From the NCBI GenBank assembly GCA_034437755.1, contig DAOTTV010000141.1, positions 1-39,413 of the forward strand: DNA of 39,413 nucleotides, given 5' to 3'. Within the stretch, counting starts at the first letter, position 1; each line of letters opens with the position of its first letter. The notes below the pieces were generated by a model. It saw only the letters and a list, made by a program, of their open reading frames with translations, was not told where the DNA came from and ran no database searches. Both the position numbers and the translations under genes were made by a program. Positions 24,449-33,312 of the stretch are shown here, piece after piece. The stretch is from JAUZRW01 sp034437755. Its GTDB lineage: Bacteria; Chloroflexota; Anaerolineae; Aggregatilineales; Phototrophicaceae.

Positions 24449-25582
24449 ATGCTAGGACATGGTATGCGCTATCTGATGCTGGTATGCAGCTGGTTATTCG
24501 CAGTCGGCACCGTTGTCGCGCAGGATACAGCGCCCCCGCTACAAGTACGCTGGGAACATCCCGTCTATTATGCACAGGCGGGCGATGCCCTGACTATTGT
24601 CACCCGTGTGAGCAATGTCAGTTCAGCCCCGATTACGAATATCGTGCTGACGCTCAACCTGCCGGCGAGCATCAACCTGCAATTCGAGACGCTCTTTAGC
24701 GAGGTGGGGACGATCGAACAATTGAACCCCGGCGAGACTTTTAACTTGCGCTGGAACATCGTCACCAGCACAGACGGGCGCTATACCGTACAAGCCGATG
24801 TCGAGGCGGCGGATTTATTTTACGTCAGCCTCACGGATGTCGTCGTCGCGCAACGCTCGCCCGCCCTGGGCTATTACGACGCGGGGCAATTCCTGCTGAT
24901 TGACGGACTCGGGCAAGGGGCGGTACTGGCAGAGTTGCCCTTCGGCACGGCGACGGCACGTCCGCTGGTGGGCGATTGGAATGGCGATGGCTATAGCGGT
25001 ATCGGTACCTATGCTAACAATCGCTTTCGCCTGCGCGAGAATACAAGGATGGACTCTAATGCCGATCAACCCCTAGCGCCGGATGTGGTGGTCAACTCCA
25101 CCGAACTAGAGAATCCGACTCCGCTGGTCGGTGATTGGAACGGCAACGGGTCGGACTCGATCATGCTCTATCAAGATGGGTTCTTCTACTTGCGCTATTT
25201 CCTCTCGTCGGGCATCCCCGATGCAGTGATCGAGTTCGGCCCGCGCGATGATCCCGATGTCTTGCCGCTGGTAGGCGATTGGGACGGTGACGGTATCGAC
25301 ACCATCGGCTTCTACGTCGATGGCACATTCTTCTTACGCAATGAAAATAGCGATGGCTTCGCGGATGTGGTCTTCGATTATGGCCCGCTGACGGGCGCAC
25401 GCCCGCTAGTGGGCGATTGGAACGGCGATGGCATCGACACCATCGGCTTGATCATCGGGCGCGAGCTACACATCAATGATCAACTGGATGGCAGTGCGGC
25501 AGAAGCCATCATCCCGCTGGACGAGTCCTATCTCGCGCCGGCGGTGTTCGTTGGATATTGGTTAGGAGCAGATGATGAGTGA
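24449..25582 (+). CDS. Secreted protein with CARDB/DUF11-like domain and four FG-GAP-like repeats
   Basis: Two ATGs are adjacent at 24446 and 24449; the second is better spaced from GAGGA. A signal peptide ends near TVVAQ. Residues 30-135 form an Ig-like domain (DALTIVTRVSNVSSAPITNIVLTLNLPA, then LNPGETFNLRW), as in CARDB/DUF11 domains. Four repeats of PLVGDWNGDGxDTIGxY follow, each with a DxDxDG-like calcium-loop candidate (NGDG, NGNG, DGDG, NGDG), forming an FG-GAP-like propeller fragment. It is probably extracellular, for adhesion or as a shape module. Its stop codon overlaps the next gene's start by 8 bases, so the two genes are translationally coupled. Confidence 0.82.
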   Translation: MLGHGMRYLMLVCSWLFAVGTVVAQDTAPPLQVRWEHPVYYAQAGDALTIVTRVSNVSSAPITNIVLTLNLPASINLQFETLFSEVGTIEQLNPGETFNLRWNIVTSTDGRYTVQADVEAADLFYVSLTDVVVAQRSPALGYYDAGQFLLIDGLGQGAVLAELPFGTATARPLVGDWNGDGYSGIGTYANNRFRLRENTRMDSNADQPLAPDVVVNSTELENPTPLVGDWNGNGSDSIMLYQDGFFYLRYFLSSGIPDAVIEFGPRDDPDVLPLVGDWDGDGIDTIGFYVDGTFFLRNENSDGFADVVFDYGPLTGARPLVGDWNGDGIDTIGLIIGRELHINDQLDGSAAEAIIPLDESYLAPAVFVGYWLGADDE

Positions 25583-26885
25583 TGTTTTGGGCAGATTACG
25601 TCGCAATCTTATGATCTTGATCTTATGCCTGAGCGTTTCGCAGGTCGTGGGCGCACAGGATGTCGGCGCTGAGCGCGATGAATTGAAAGCGATTGAACAG
25701 ATAGCCGATCAGCTCAATCAGTGGCGCATTGACGCAGGTTTATATCCACTGGTCTATAACCCGACGCTGGAAGCGATGGCAGTCGATCAAGCGACGTATT
25801 TGCTCTCGTTACCGCGTATTCCCTACGATAATATCCACGCCGGACGCGACGGCGAGATCCCGCGTGAACGCTCGCAATATGCGGCCTATCAATGGGATTA
25901 CTACGGCTTTCCGGCAAATGTCGCTGTGACCGAAATCGCGGCGGTGGGCAGTGTGCGCTCGGCATTGGCGTTCTGGAAAGGGTCAGATTTGCACACGCGC
26001 AGTGTGACCAACCCCGTCTATCGCGAAGTGGGCATCGCCGTCGAGACGCTCGGCAGTGATTTGCTGATGATCGTCGTGCTGGGGGCGCGTCCTAACGTAC
26101 TCACAGCCTATGCGGATGTCCAGCAAGGGTCGTTGTATCTCACATCCGACCTGACGACGCGCACCGGCGATTGGATTGGCGCGGTCGAACGCTATCGCCT
26201 CTTCGATGCGACCGGACGCGCCCTCACACCGTGGCAGGCATGGCAGGCAGTTGTACCCCTGCCGCCGGATGTCAGCGGTGATTTGACCGTCCTCTACGAA
26301 GATGCCAGCGGACGACAGGCACTTGCTCATGCTCGCCTACGACCAATCTGGACGAGTCGCGTCTTGCCAGAGACAATTGAATTAGTAGTCGATGATGCAC
26401 AGGGCGCGACGGTCGATGTGGTGGTGAGTAGCACCAATGGCGATAGTACAAGCGCGCCGCAGACCAGCGTTGATCTCGTCGTTGAGCCGACGCCCACGCC
26501 CACGCCGACCGCCAGCGATCGTTCGGTGACGCTGTATTATGACGAACAATCGCTATCCTTGATCCAGACGAGCGCAACGACGCTTGATCTCAGCGAGATG
26601 CGCTTCGTCAACGGCGATATATCTTTGCGCGCGACAGCATGGGAGAATCAGTTCTCGCCGGTGCAGGTGCAATCGGTGCCAGCGTCGGCTTGCCTGCGCT
26701 TGTATTCATGGGAACTAGGAGGCACACCACCACCACCTGCTGATTGTAAGATTGCGACATCGATCACGACGATTTCACCGACGCGCTTGTTCTGGCTATC
26801 GGGCGAGTTCGAGGTTCTGCTGGGCGATACCCTGCTAGCGACCTGCGCGGCATCGGCAGGGCGTTGTGACGTGATCTTACCGTGA
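25575..26885 (+). CDS. Secreted CAP/SCP-domain protein
   Basis: Of two adjacent ATGs (25572, 25575) the second is better spaced from AGGAG at 25564. A signal peptide ends in VVGAQ. Residues about 40-170 are a CAP domain, recognisable from LNQWRIDAGLYPLVYNPTLEAMAVDQATYLLS and the later NIHAG, VAVTEIAAVG and TNPVYREVGIAV. The bacterial CAP fold is often a peptidase-like or lipid-binding module; the usual catalytic His/Glu set is only partly recognisable. A PTPTPTPT linker (about residue 297) leads to a C-terminal beta-rich domain with four cysteines, likely disulphide-bonded outside the cell. It is coupled to the FG-GAP-like gene. Confidence 0.82.
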   Translation: MSDVLGRLRRNLMILILCLSVSQVVGAQDVGAERDELKAIEQIADQLNQWRIDAGLYPLVYNPTLEAMAVDQATYLLSLPRIPYDNIHAGRDGEIPRERSQYAAYQWDYYGFPANVAVTEIAAVGSVRSALAFWKGSDLHTRSVTNPVYREVGIAVETLGSDLLMIVVLGARPNVLTAYADVQQGSLYLTSDLTTRTGDWIGAVERYRLFDATGRALTPWQAWQAVVPLPPDVSGDLTVLYEDASGRQALAHARLRPIWTSRVLPETIELVVDDAQGATVDVVVSSTNGDSTSAPQTSVDLVVEPTPTPTPTASDRSVTLYYDEQSLSLIQTSATTLDLSEMRFVNGDISLRATAWENQFSPVQVQSVPASACLRLYSWELGGTPPPPADCKIATSITTISPTRLFWLSGEFEVLLGDTLLATCAASAGRCDVILP

Positions 26886-26952
26886 TTGGTGGCACGATCA
26901 TTCGTCAACCTGCCGTACAGCAAGCCCGCCAAACCCGTAAGGACGACCGCTC

Positions 26953-28092
26953 ATGGTAACGCGCCCGCTTCATCCGTCCCCGCCCCTTGTGCCGGTGGAT
27001 GTCATCATCTGTCATCATCACGGGCGCGATCGTCTGGCGGCATGTCTGGCGGCGCTCTATGGAGGCACGCACGTCCCGCAACGAGTCGTCGTCGTCGATA
27101 ATGCGTCGCGGGATGGCAGTGCAGAACTCCTGCACGAGCAATATCCGCAGGTGCAGGTTTTACAGAGCGCGGTCAATCTGGGCTTCGTACGCGGGAATAT
27201 GCTGGCGTATCGCACGCTACAGGATGCGCCTAATCCGTATCTGTGGTTGCTGAACAACGATACAGTCGTCAGCGCCGATTGCTTGCACGCGCTCTACCAG
27301 ACGCTAGAACATGCGCCGTCGATTGCGGCGGTGCAACCGAAGATGATCTCGATTCCGTATGCAGGACGCTTCGACTATGCGGGGGGGGCGGGCGGCTATC
27401 TCGATCGCTATGGCTTCCCATTCGCCCGTGGACGCTTGCTGACGACGCTCGAAGCCGATGAGGGGCAATATGACACACCTGCGTATATCCTGTGGGCGAG
27501 TGGCGCGTCCTTTTTCGTGCGCCACGCCGTGACACAAGAAGTCGATTTGTTCGACGAGTCGTATTACGCCGTCAGCGAGGAGATTGATCTCAGTTGGCGG
27601 ATTTGGTTGCGCGGGTATCATGTGGTAGCTCAGCCACGCGCGGTGGTCTGGCATCATGGCGGCTTCACGCCGGATTCGATGCACGCGCAGGGCATGTATT
27701 ATCGCCATCGCAATAGCATCATGACTCTGCTCAAGAACGCATCACGTCGGCAGTTACGGCGCGTCTTGCCCATGCGTATCCTGCTAGAACTGCTGGCGAT
27801 TCTCTACGCGCTCAGCCAAGGCGATGCGCGCTATGCCTACGCGGTCATGCGCTCGGCGGCGTGGCTCGTGCGCCATATGCGGATGATTATGCGTCAGCGG
27901 CACTATGTCCAGACCACACTTCGCACAGTCAGCGATGAGGCTTTACAGCATCTCTTCTACCCACGCTCGATCGCCCTGACGTATTATCTAGGGCGCGTGC
28001 GGCACTTCAGCGCTTTAGACTGGCGGGGCGCACATGCCCGTCAGGTGGCAATCAACGCGATAGACACCGCGCAAACCCTGCCTGATCGCTAA
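26953..28092 (+). CDS. Family 2 glycosyltransferase
   Basis: The 379-residue GT-A enzyme shows VDVIICHHHGRDRLAACL, VVVDNASRDGS, NLGFVRGNMLAYR and the metal site LLNNDTVVS. The WbbL-like acceptor motif is ASGASFFVRHAVTQEVDLFDESYYAVSEEIDLSWR. The C-terminal 120 residues contain amphipathic and mildly hydrophobic helices (MRILLELLAILYALSQ), suggesting peripheral membrane contact. It is related to the enzyme at 19430-20386 but longer. It is followed closely by the GT39-like gene, and the pair probably acts on the same surface polymer. Confidence 0.9.
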   Translation: MVTRPLHPSPPLVPVDVIICHHHGRDRLAACLAALYGGTHVPQRVVVVDNASRDGSAELLHEQYPQVQVLQSAVNLGFVRGNMLAYRTLQDAPNPYLWLLNNDTVVSADCLHALYQTLEHAPSIAAVQPKMISIPYAGRFDYAGGAGGYLDRYGFPFARGRLLTTLEADEGQYDTPAYILWASGASFFVRHAVTQEVDLFDESYYAVSEEIDLSWRIWLRGYHVVAQPRAVVWHHGGFTPDSMHAQGMYYRHRNSIMTLLKNASRRQLRRVLPMRILLELLAILYALSQGDARYAYAVMRSAAWLVRHMRMIMRQRHYVQTTLRTVSDEALQHLFYPRSIALTYYLGRVRHFSALDWRGAHARQVAINAIDTAQTLPDR

Positions 28093-28202
28093 GATCGCCC
28101 CTGATCTGTCCTTGCCGATCGCGCACTTGTGGGTACAATCAGCGCCGACAATGAGCGAGATGTGCCATGAAGGATTATCCTGTGCCGACAAACGAGGACT
28201 CC

Positions 28203-30077
28203 ATGATTCCTATCACCCCCGACGACCGCTTCGCCCGTATGCGACCGTGGCTGTGGCTCATACCTGCGTTGCTCTTCATGCTGTGGAGCGGGACGTATTG
28301 GCTCAACCGTGATGCTATCTGGTGGGATGAACTGTGGACGCTACGCATCGCTGGCGCCTTGCCCGATCAACCGGCGGCGACTCTGGGCGATGTGCTGGCG
28401 GCACAACTGAGCGTCGATCCCTATCACCCGCCGTTGTATTACGTGCTGGTCAACCTGTGGGGGCGCGTTGTTGGCTGGTCGCCCTTTGCCCTGCGGACAC
28501 TATCGCTGTTATTGGGCATGGTGACGGTCGCCGTGATGTATCGTGCGGGGGCGGTGTTGTATGGTCACCGGACGGCGCGCTATGCCGCGCTCTTGCTGGC
28601 AGGGTCGGCCTTGTTTGGCATTTATACGCATGAACTCCGACAATACATGCTCTACCTGTTGTTTGCGGTGTTAGTCGTGTGGGCGTATCAAGCCGCGTTA
28701 CGGGCGGTCACGCTCCGGCGCTGGCATGTCGCCTGCTTGATGCTGAGCGTCGTCGGCTTCATTTACGCGCATTACTTCGCCATCTTCTTGTTGATCGCGC
28801 TCGGTGTCTATCATCTGTTATTCGTCCCTAAGCATCGGCGCTGGTGGCAGGTTGCGGGCATCGTCAGCGTGAGTGGTGTCTTTTTCTTGCCGTGGTTGGC
28901 GGTCGCGCTGGCGGGTTTCAGCACTTTGCCGGATGCCGGTCGTCTGGGGGTGATGAACACGTCGGAGCTTCTGGTAAATGGCGTTTACGCGCTGGGGAAC
29001 GGCATCCTCGCGCCGCTATTCCTGTGCTTGCTCGTGCTGGGAGCTTCACAGCGTCGCCGCGCCTACGCGCTCACTCTGCTAGGGGGGACGCTAGGAATCG
29101 CGTTGGTGGTCAACGTGATACAGCCTGTCATCACCCACATTCGCTATATCATCATTGTGCTACCGCTAGCACTCCTGCTGGTTGCGCGTGGCATCACAGT
29201 TCTAACGCACGTCCGGCGTGGGCTGGCATGGGGTGTGCTGGTGCTGTGGTTCGTGGTCGCGGGGGTCTATACTGTCGATACACGCTATGCGGATACCGTG
29301 CATCGGCGCGTGCATACGCTGATCTTCAAGTATAATTTGCCCGTCGATGATCTAGCACAACGGATGCAGACGACTGCCTTCGCTGACGATGCCGTGATCT
29401 TCTATGTGCCAGAGCATCACTGGGCGGTGATTGGCGCGTACAACTATTACATGCACGGTCTGCCGGCGCGTTATACGATGCTCACGCCTTTGACCCAGCA
29501 ATCGGGTGTGCTAGCCGACCACCTGCGCGATTTCGTGCGTGGGACGGGGCGCGTGTGGTTTGCTGTCGAGCAATCGCCCCTGCCTGACCCGCTGACAGCG
29601 CCGACGCAAGCCACGCTAGCGGCACAATATCATCTCTGTGGGCGCGAGACTGTCAGCGCGGCGATTACGCTGTACGAATACGCCAGCGTGCCGATTTTCT
29701 GCACAATTGATGACAACGCGCAAATTACCTACAACAATGGTGCGGATTTGCTGGCAGTTGATGCCACCCGCGATGCAGAACAGGTGACGATTTATACCCA
29801 ATGGGATACCGCCACCCTGCCAACGGATGTTTATTCAGTGGGATATTACGTGCTGGACGATGCCAATCAGGTCGTCGCGCAGAGCGATCAGGCCTTGGCG
29901 CTGGGGGCGCGGGCTTACGCACAGGTACCCGTCTCACTGGCAGATTTAACAGCAGGCACGTATCGCCTCGCGCTGAAGGTCTACGAGTGGCAGACACTCG
30001 CCGGTGTGACCGGTCAGGATGCGCGTAGCGGCACAACTAGCGATTTGCACGTCGTCGAGACGATCACAATCGAGTGA
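28203..30077 (+). CDS. GT39-like integral membrane glycosyltransferase (ArnT/PMT family)
   Basis: The start at ATG 28203 has GAGGA directly upstream; an ATG at 28167 is also in frame. The protein has 624 residues. TM1 (WLWLIPALLFMLWSGTYW) is followed by the catalytic acidic pair D42/E43 in AIWWDELWTLRIAG, then YHPPLYYVLVNLWGRVVG, the typical first-loop signature of family 39/83 transferases that use polyprenyl-phosphate sugars. About ten more TM helices extend to about residue 380. A C-terminal extracytoplasmic domain of about 240 residues, beta-rich, follows. The GT2 at 20414 could supply its lipid-linked donor. A hairpin (CGATCAC / GTGATCG) spans the stop. Confidence 0.85.
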   Translation: MIPITPDDRFARMRPWLWLIPALLFMLWSGTYWLNRDAIWWDELWTLRIAGALPDQPAATLGDVLAAQLSVDPYHPPLYYVLVNLWGRVVGWSPFALRTLSLLLGMVTVAVMYRAGAVLYGHRTARYAALLLAGSALFGIYTHELRQYMLYLLFAVLVVWAYQAALRAVTLRRWHVACLMLSVVGFIYAHYFAIFLLIALGVYHLLFVPKHRRWWQVAGIVSVSGVFFLPWLAVALAGFSTLPDAGRLGVMNTSELLVNGVYALGNGILAPLFLCLLVLGASQRRRAYALTLLGGTLGIALVVNVIQPVITHIRYIIIVLPLALLLVARGITVLTHVRRGLAWGVLVLWFVVAGVYTVDTRYADTVHRRVHTLIFKYNLPVDDLAQRMQTTAFADDAVIFYVPEHHWAVIGAYNYYMHGLPARYTMLTPLTQQSGVLADHLRDFVRGTGRVWFAVEQSPLPDPLTAPTQATLAAQYHLCGRETVSAAITLYEYASVPIFCTIDDNAQITYNNGADLLAVDATRDAEQVTIYTQWDTATLPTDVYSVGYYVLDDANQVVAQSDQALALGARAYAQVPVSLADLTAGTYRLALKVYEWQTLAGVTGQDARSGTTSDLHVVETITIE

Positions 30078-30080
30078 TCG
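30061..30080 (+). terminator. Hairpin over the stop codon of the GT39-like gene
   Basis: CGATCAC (30061-30067) and GTGATCG (30074-30080) pair perfectly around a 6-base loop. No T-tract follows, so it may attenuate rather than terminate. Confidence 0.3.
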
Positions 30081-30082
30081 GA

Positions 30083-30111
30083 TGCACAATCGGGCGAGTA
30101 TACGTTATACT
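30083..30111 (+). promoter_or_regulatory. Candidate promoter of the macro-like gene, with overlapping palindrome
   Basis: TGCACA (30083-30088) and TATACT (30106-30111) are 17 bases apart. The -10 box is half of a palindrome AGTATA-CGT-TATACT (30097-30111), which a repressor could occupy. Transcription would start about 30 bases before the ATG at 30146. Confidence 0.45.
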
Positions 30112-30145
30112 AAAAGCACTTTACTCATGAGATACAGGAAGATGT

Positions 30146-30613
30146 ATGCCTGTTACCTATGTATCCGGTGATCCCCTGCTGACCACCTGTGATATGCTGG
30201 CAATCGGTCATAATGCGAAGGGGCGCACCGAACTGGATAAACTGGCAACGCGGGTGCGCGATCAATACCCGACAGCGATGTCGGCATATACGCGCAAAGC
30301 CCGCCGCGGACGCATCGACCCCGGTGAGTTTTTCATCTGGCGGCAGGCGCGACCGCCGCTGATGTTCCTGTGTGTGCGGAAGTCGGCAGTGGGTGCGACG
30401 CGCCTGCGCTACGTGCAATCCATCCTCGTGACGCTCGCGCGCGATTATCGCCTCTATCAACTGCGATCACTGGCGATCGCCCCCTTTGCCAATCCCTATG
30501 AGTACGATGAAATCAAGAAATTATTCGATATGTGGCTTCGTCGCATTGCCTTGCAGGTCGTTGTCTACGAGACATATCATGCCGGCGTGCAGGCGGACGA
30601 GCCATCCAACTGA
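30146..30613 (+). CDS. Divergent macro-domain-like protein
   Basis: The 155-residue protein has the layout of an Appr-1''-p/macro domain. VTYVSGDPLLTTCDMLAIGHNAKG corresponds to the usual IxxxxGDIxxxxxDAIVNAAN start, followed by LDKLATRVRDQYPTAMSAYTRKARRGRIDPGEFF (cf. AxxxxYPxxxxxYxxxCxxGxxxxGxxF). Further on come LRYVQSILVTLARDYRLYQLRSLAIAPF and EYDEIKKLFDMWL. Macro domains bind or hydrolyse ADP-ribose derivatives. The conserved Asn of the NAAN motif is preserved at GHNAKG, but the GGVDGAI loop is missing. The downstream reading frame is a broken nuclease-like gene. In other bacteria such a pairing can be an ADP-ribosylation-linked defence or toxin module; that is only an analogy here. Confidence 0.6.
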   Translation: MPVTYVSGDPLLTTCDMLAIGHNAKGRTELDKLATRVRDQYPTAMSAYTRKARRGRIDPGEFFIWRQARPPLMFLCVRKSAVGATRLRYVQSILVTLARDYRLYQLRSLAIAPFANPYEYDEIKKLFDMWLRRIALQVVVYETYHAGVQADEPSN

Positions 30614-30640
30614 TGACCCACGATGTGAGAGTAAGTCTAC

Positions 30641-30976
30641 ATGACCCAAACATCCCCGCATATCTAGCTCGCACAGCGCGGCTACGGTGTCTGCGAGACA
30701 CCACAGAGTACACTCTTTCGGCGCTTACACCTCGTCCATCATCTGCGCGTCGATGGCACGCTGAAACTGATCGAATGTAAGGACAATTTCCAGACGGACG
30801 CGAACAGCCTTGACCAGCTCGAAGCGCAATTGCGACAGGGCAAACAGATTGCTGATGACATCGGGGCAACCTTCGTCTTTGCGACGCTCTCTGCCGATAA
30901 GTTGCCAGAGCGCTTAACTCGCTTTTTAAACGCCCATAACATCCACACCTTGCGACGGGCGGATCTCTTAAAGTGA
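30641..30976 (+). pseudogene. Nuclease-like reading frame interrupted by an in-frame amber codon
   Basis: From ATG 30641 the frame reads MTQTSPHI, then TAG at 30665-30667, and continues without another stop to TGA 30974-30976, giving 111 residues if the amber codon is read. No ATG, GTG or TTG lies between the stop and the conserved part. The body contains a motif LKLIECKDNF, like the E-x-K of PD-(D/E)xK nucleases, followed by LDQLEAQLRQGKQIADDIGATFVFATLSADKLP and a C-terminal DLLK. It follows the macro-like gene by 27 bases, so was probably its operon partner. A single C-to-T change (CAG to TAG) would explain the break. A sequencing error, or recoding, are alternatives. Confidence 0.65.
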
Positions 30977-31071
30977 GTTAAAATATATGACGAATGTCAT
31001 GTTCTGGGGGCAGACATGAGCGATACTCAAGTTCTACGTTAGCTGTTCTTACTTTCTTCTCATGCAGAGGA

Positions 31072-31077
31072 TATAAT
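31072..31077 (+). promoter_or_regulatory. -10 box of the two-component operon
   Basis: A perfect TATAAT lies 38 bases before the response regulator ATG at 31115. The -35 position (31049-31054, TTACTT) is weak, which suits an activator-dependent promoter. Confidence 0.5.
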
Positions 31078-31114
31078 ATACAACGAATAACATACAATCA
31101 AGTGAGGGGGACTC

Positions 31115-31795
31115 ATGGCTGGTGAACGTATTCTCATCATAGAAGATGAGGCTCGAATCGCACAATTTGTAGAACGCGGACTCATTTACGAAGGCTACCG
31201 TGTCAATGTTGCGCGTGACGGGCAGAGCGGGCTACAAATTGCCCGCGATAATCCGCCGGATTTAGTGATTTTAGACTGGATGCTCCCCGGTCTCGATGGT
31301 CTTGAAGTTTGTAAACGTCTGCGTGCGGCGAGTAACGTACCGATTGTGATGCTGACGGCTAAAGACGATGTGAAAGATCGCGTAGTCGGGCTGGATGCGG
31401 GCGCGGATGATTATCTGGTCAAACCCTTTTCGATCGACGAATTGATGGCACGGGTACGCGCCCAATTTCGTCGGGTGCGCCCTAAATCGCAACCAGAAGT
31501 CTTACGCTTTAGCGATTTAGCACTGGATACGGGCACGCATCGGGCACATCGGGGCGAGCGCGCGATTGATCTGACCGCCAAAGAATATGAATTGCTAGAA
31601 CTGTTCATGCGTAACCCGCGTCAAGTGTTGACGCGCGACGTGATCTTCGATCGCGTGTGGGGTTACGACTTTGGCGGTGAGAGCAACATCATTGAAGTGT
31701 ACGTGCGCTACCTGCGCCAGAAAACCGAAGAGGAAGACGAACCGCGTCTCATTCATACGGTGCGTGGTGTGGGGTACGTCCTGCGCGAGGAATAA
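31115..31795 (+). CDS. OmpR/PhoB-family response regulator
   Basis: The 226-residue regulator has a receiver domain (ILIIEDE with acidic D11/E10, phospho-acceptor D54 in LVILDWMLPG, T in MLTAKDD, K in LVKPFS) and a C-terminal winged helix (about 130-226, with DLTAKEYELLELFMRNPRQVLTRDVIFDRVWGYDF and VYVRYLRQK). It would bind DNA as a dimer when phosphorylated by the adjacent histidine kinase, whose gene starts 16 bases later. The TATAAT box at 31072 precedes it. Target genes are not visible; PhoP/MprA-type systems in related bacteria answer envelope or phosphate stress. Confidence 0.96.
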   Translation: MAGERILIIEDEARIAQFVERGLIYEGYRVNVARDGQSGLQIARDNPPDLVILDWMLPGLDGLEVCKRLRAASNVPIVMLTAKDDVKDRVVGLDAGADDYLVKPFSIDELMARVRAQFRRVRPKSQPEVLRFSDLALDTGTHRAHRGERAIDLTAKEYELLELFMRNPRQVLTRDVIFDRVWGYDFGGESNIIEVYVRYLRQKTEEEDEPRLIHTVRGVGYVLREE

Positions 31796-31810
31796 GAGGT
31801 CTCTTTCTTT

Positions 31811-33310
31811 ATGACAATGCGGAAACGTCTGGCTTACTGGTATAGCGGCTTGCTGACAGTGATTATTATTATTTTCGGTGTCGCTGTGATCACAGTTAGC
31901 CGCCTGACCTTGCTCGGCACGATCGATCAAGTGATTAGCGGTGCCGCCGATGAGATCGCGACGAATATCAACTTGCTCCCTGTGGGCGAGTTCGGGACGA
32001 CAGAATACACGCAAATCTTCTTCGCCACTGACGATATGTTCAGCGCGCCGGGCATTTCAGTACAAATCTGGCGCACACATGATACCGCCGGACATACAAT
32101 CGAACCGGAGTTGATCCGCGCCTCGGATGATATTGCCACGGCTAACGTCCCGCTTGATGCTGATTTCGTCCGCACGGATGAGATTGTCTACAACTCGACA
32201 ACCACCCAAAATCAATCGGCGGTGCGCGTCATCAGCTATCCGGTGACCATCGGCGATGAAGCCGTGGCAACGGTACAGGTCGCTACTCCCCTGAGCGCAG
32301 TACAGAATAGCAACGATCAACTGCTGGTGATTACGATTATCTCAGCGTTGATCTGTATTGGCGTCTCGCTTTTTATCGGGCGCTGGTTGTCTGATCGCCT
32401 GCTAGAGCCGATCAATATCATTCGGCGCGCCGCCGAGAGCATCGCTAACGCCGACGATCTATCGACCCGCATCGAGTGGCAGGGCGAGATGGATGAACTG
32501 GGCGAACTGACTGAAGTCTTCAACAAGATGATGGTGCGCCTTGAGCATCTGTTCAGCGTGCAACAACGCTTCATCGGCGATGTCTCGCATGAGCTACGCA
32601 CACCCTTGACATCGATTCTCGGTCATCTGGAGTTGATGGAACGCTATGGCGTGGACGAAGACTCGATCAGCGCGATCAACCGCGAAGCCAATCGCATGTC
32701 GCGCATGGTCAACGATTTGCTCTTGCTGACACGCGCCGACTTCGGCGAGCTAGAAGTCGATATGTATCCGCTGGATTTGGATGCGATCGTGATGGAAGTC
32801 TTCGAACAGGCGGAGATGCTCAAACAAAATCGCGATCTGAACATCATCCCTTACCGCATCGAAGCCGTCCATATCAACGGCAATGCTGATCGCCTGCGCC
32901 AACTGCTGACGAATCTGCTGAGCAACGCGATCAAATTCACGTCTGATGGCGGCACGATCACGCTTGGCGTGTACACCGATGGTGACTATGGCATATTAGA
33001 AATATCGGATACAGGCATCGGCATCGCTGAGGACGATCTCCAGCGCATTTTCGATCGCTTTTTCCAAGCCGATACATCGCGGGTGCGCCATGAAGAGAAC
33101 GATGGCGCGGGCTTGGGCTTGTCAATTGCGCGGTGGATTGTCGATATTCACGGTGGCATGATCGACGTGCACAGCACGATCGGCGAAGGGACACAATTCA
33201 TCATTCGTCTGCCGCTGGAAGGTAAGAAACTGAACGATACCAAGCATGAGCAGAGCCAATCGGTGACGGATAGCGGCATCCTACGCATCAAGACGCGCTC
33301 GCTCCAATGA
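31811..33310 (+). CDS. Sensor histidine kinase (HAMP, HisKA, HATPase)
   Basis: The 499-residue kinase has TM1 (about 13-30), an extracytoplasmic sensor of about 140 residues, TM2 (about 175-195), HAMP, a dimerisation domain with the phospho-acceptor H260 in FIGDVSHELRTPLTSILGHLEL, and an ATPase with N-box LLSNAIKFT, G1 DTGIGIAEDDLQRIFDRFF and G2 GAGLGLSIA. It pairs with the response regulator gene just upstream. The sensor sequence does not indicate the signal. The C-terminal tail of 25 residues is unusual and has no obvious function. The gene ends 2 bases before the convergent ArsR gene's stop codon. Confidence 0.95.
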   Translation: MTMRKRLAYWYSGLLTVIIIIFGVAVITVSRLTLLGTIDQVISGAADEIATNINLLPVGEFGTTEYTQIFFATDDMFSAPGISVQIWRTHDTAGHTIEPELIRASDDIATANVPLDADFVRTDEIVYNSTTTQNQSAVRVISYPVTIGDEAVATVQVATPLSAVQNSNDQLLVITIISALICIGVSLFIGRWLSDRLLEPINIIRRAAESIANADDLSTRIEWQGEMDELGELTEVFNKMMVRLEHLFSVQQRFIGDVSHELRTPLTSILGHLELMERYGVDEDSISAINREANRMSRMVNDLLLLTRADFGELEVDMYPLDLDAIVMEVFEQAEMLKQNRDLNIIPYRIEAVHINGNADRLRQLLTNLLSNAIKFTSDGGTITLGVYTDGDYGILEISDTGIGIAEDDLQRIFDRFFQADTSRVRHEENDGAGLGLSIARWIVDIHGGMIDVHSTIGEGTQFIIRLPLEGKKLNDTKHEQSQSVTDSGILRIKTRSLQ

Positions 33311-33312
33311 GA

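Noticed and set aside
26886..27101. Short frame between the CAP-domain and GT2 genes
   Set aside because: It overlaps the start of the glycosyltransferase and resembles no family; coding signal belongs to the other frame.
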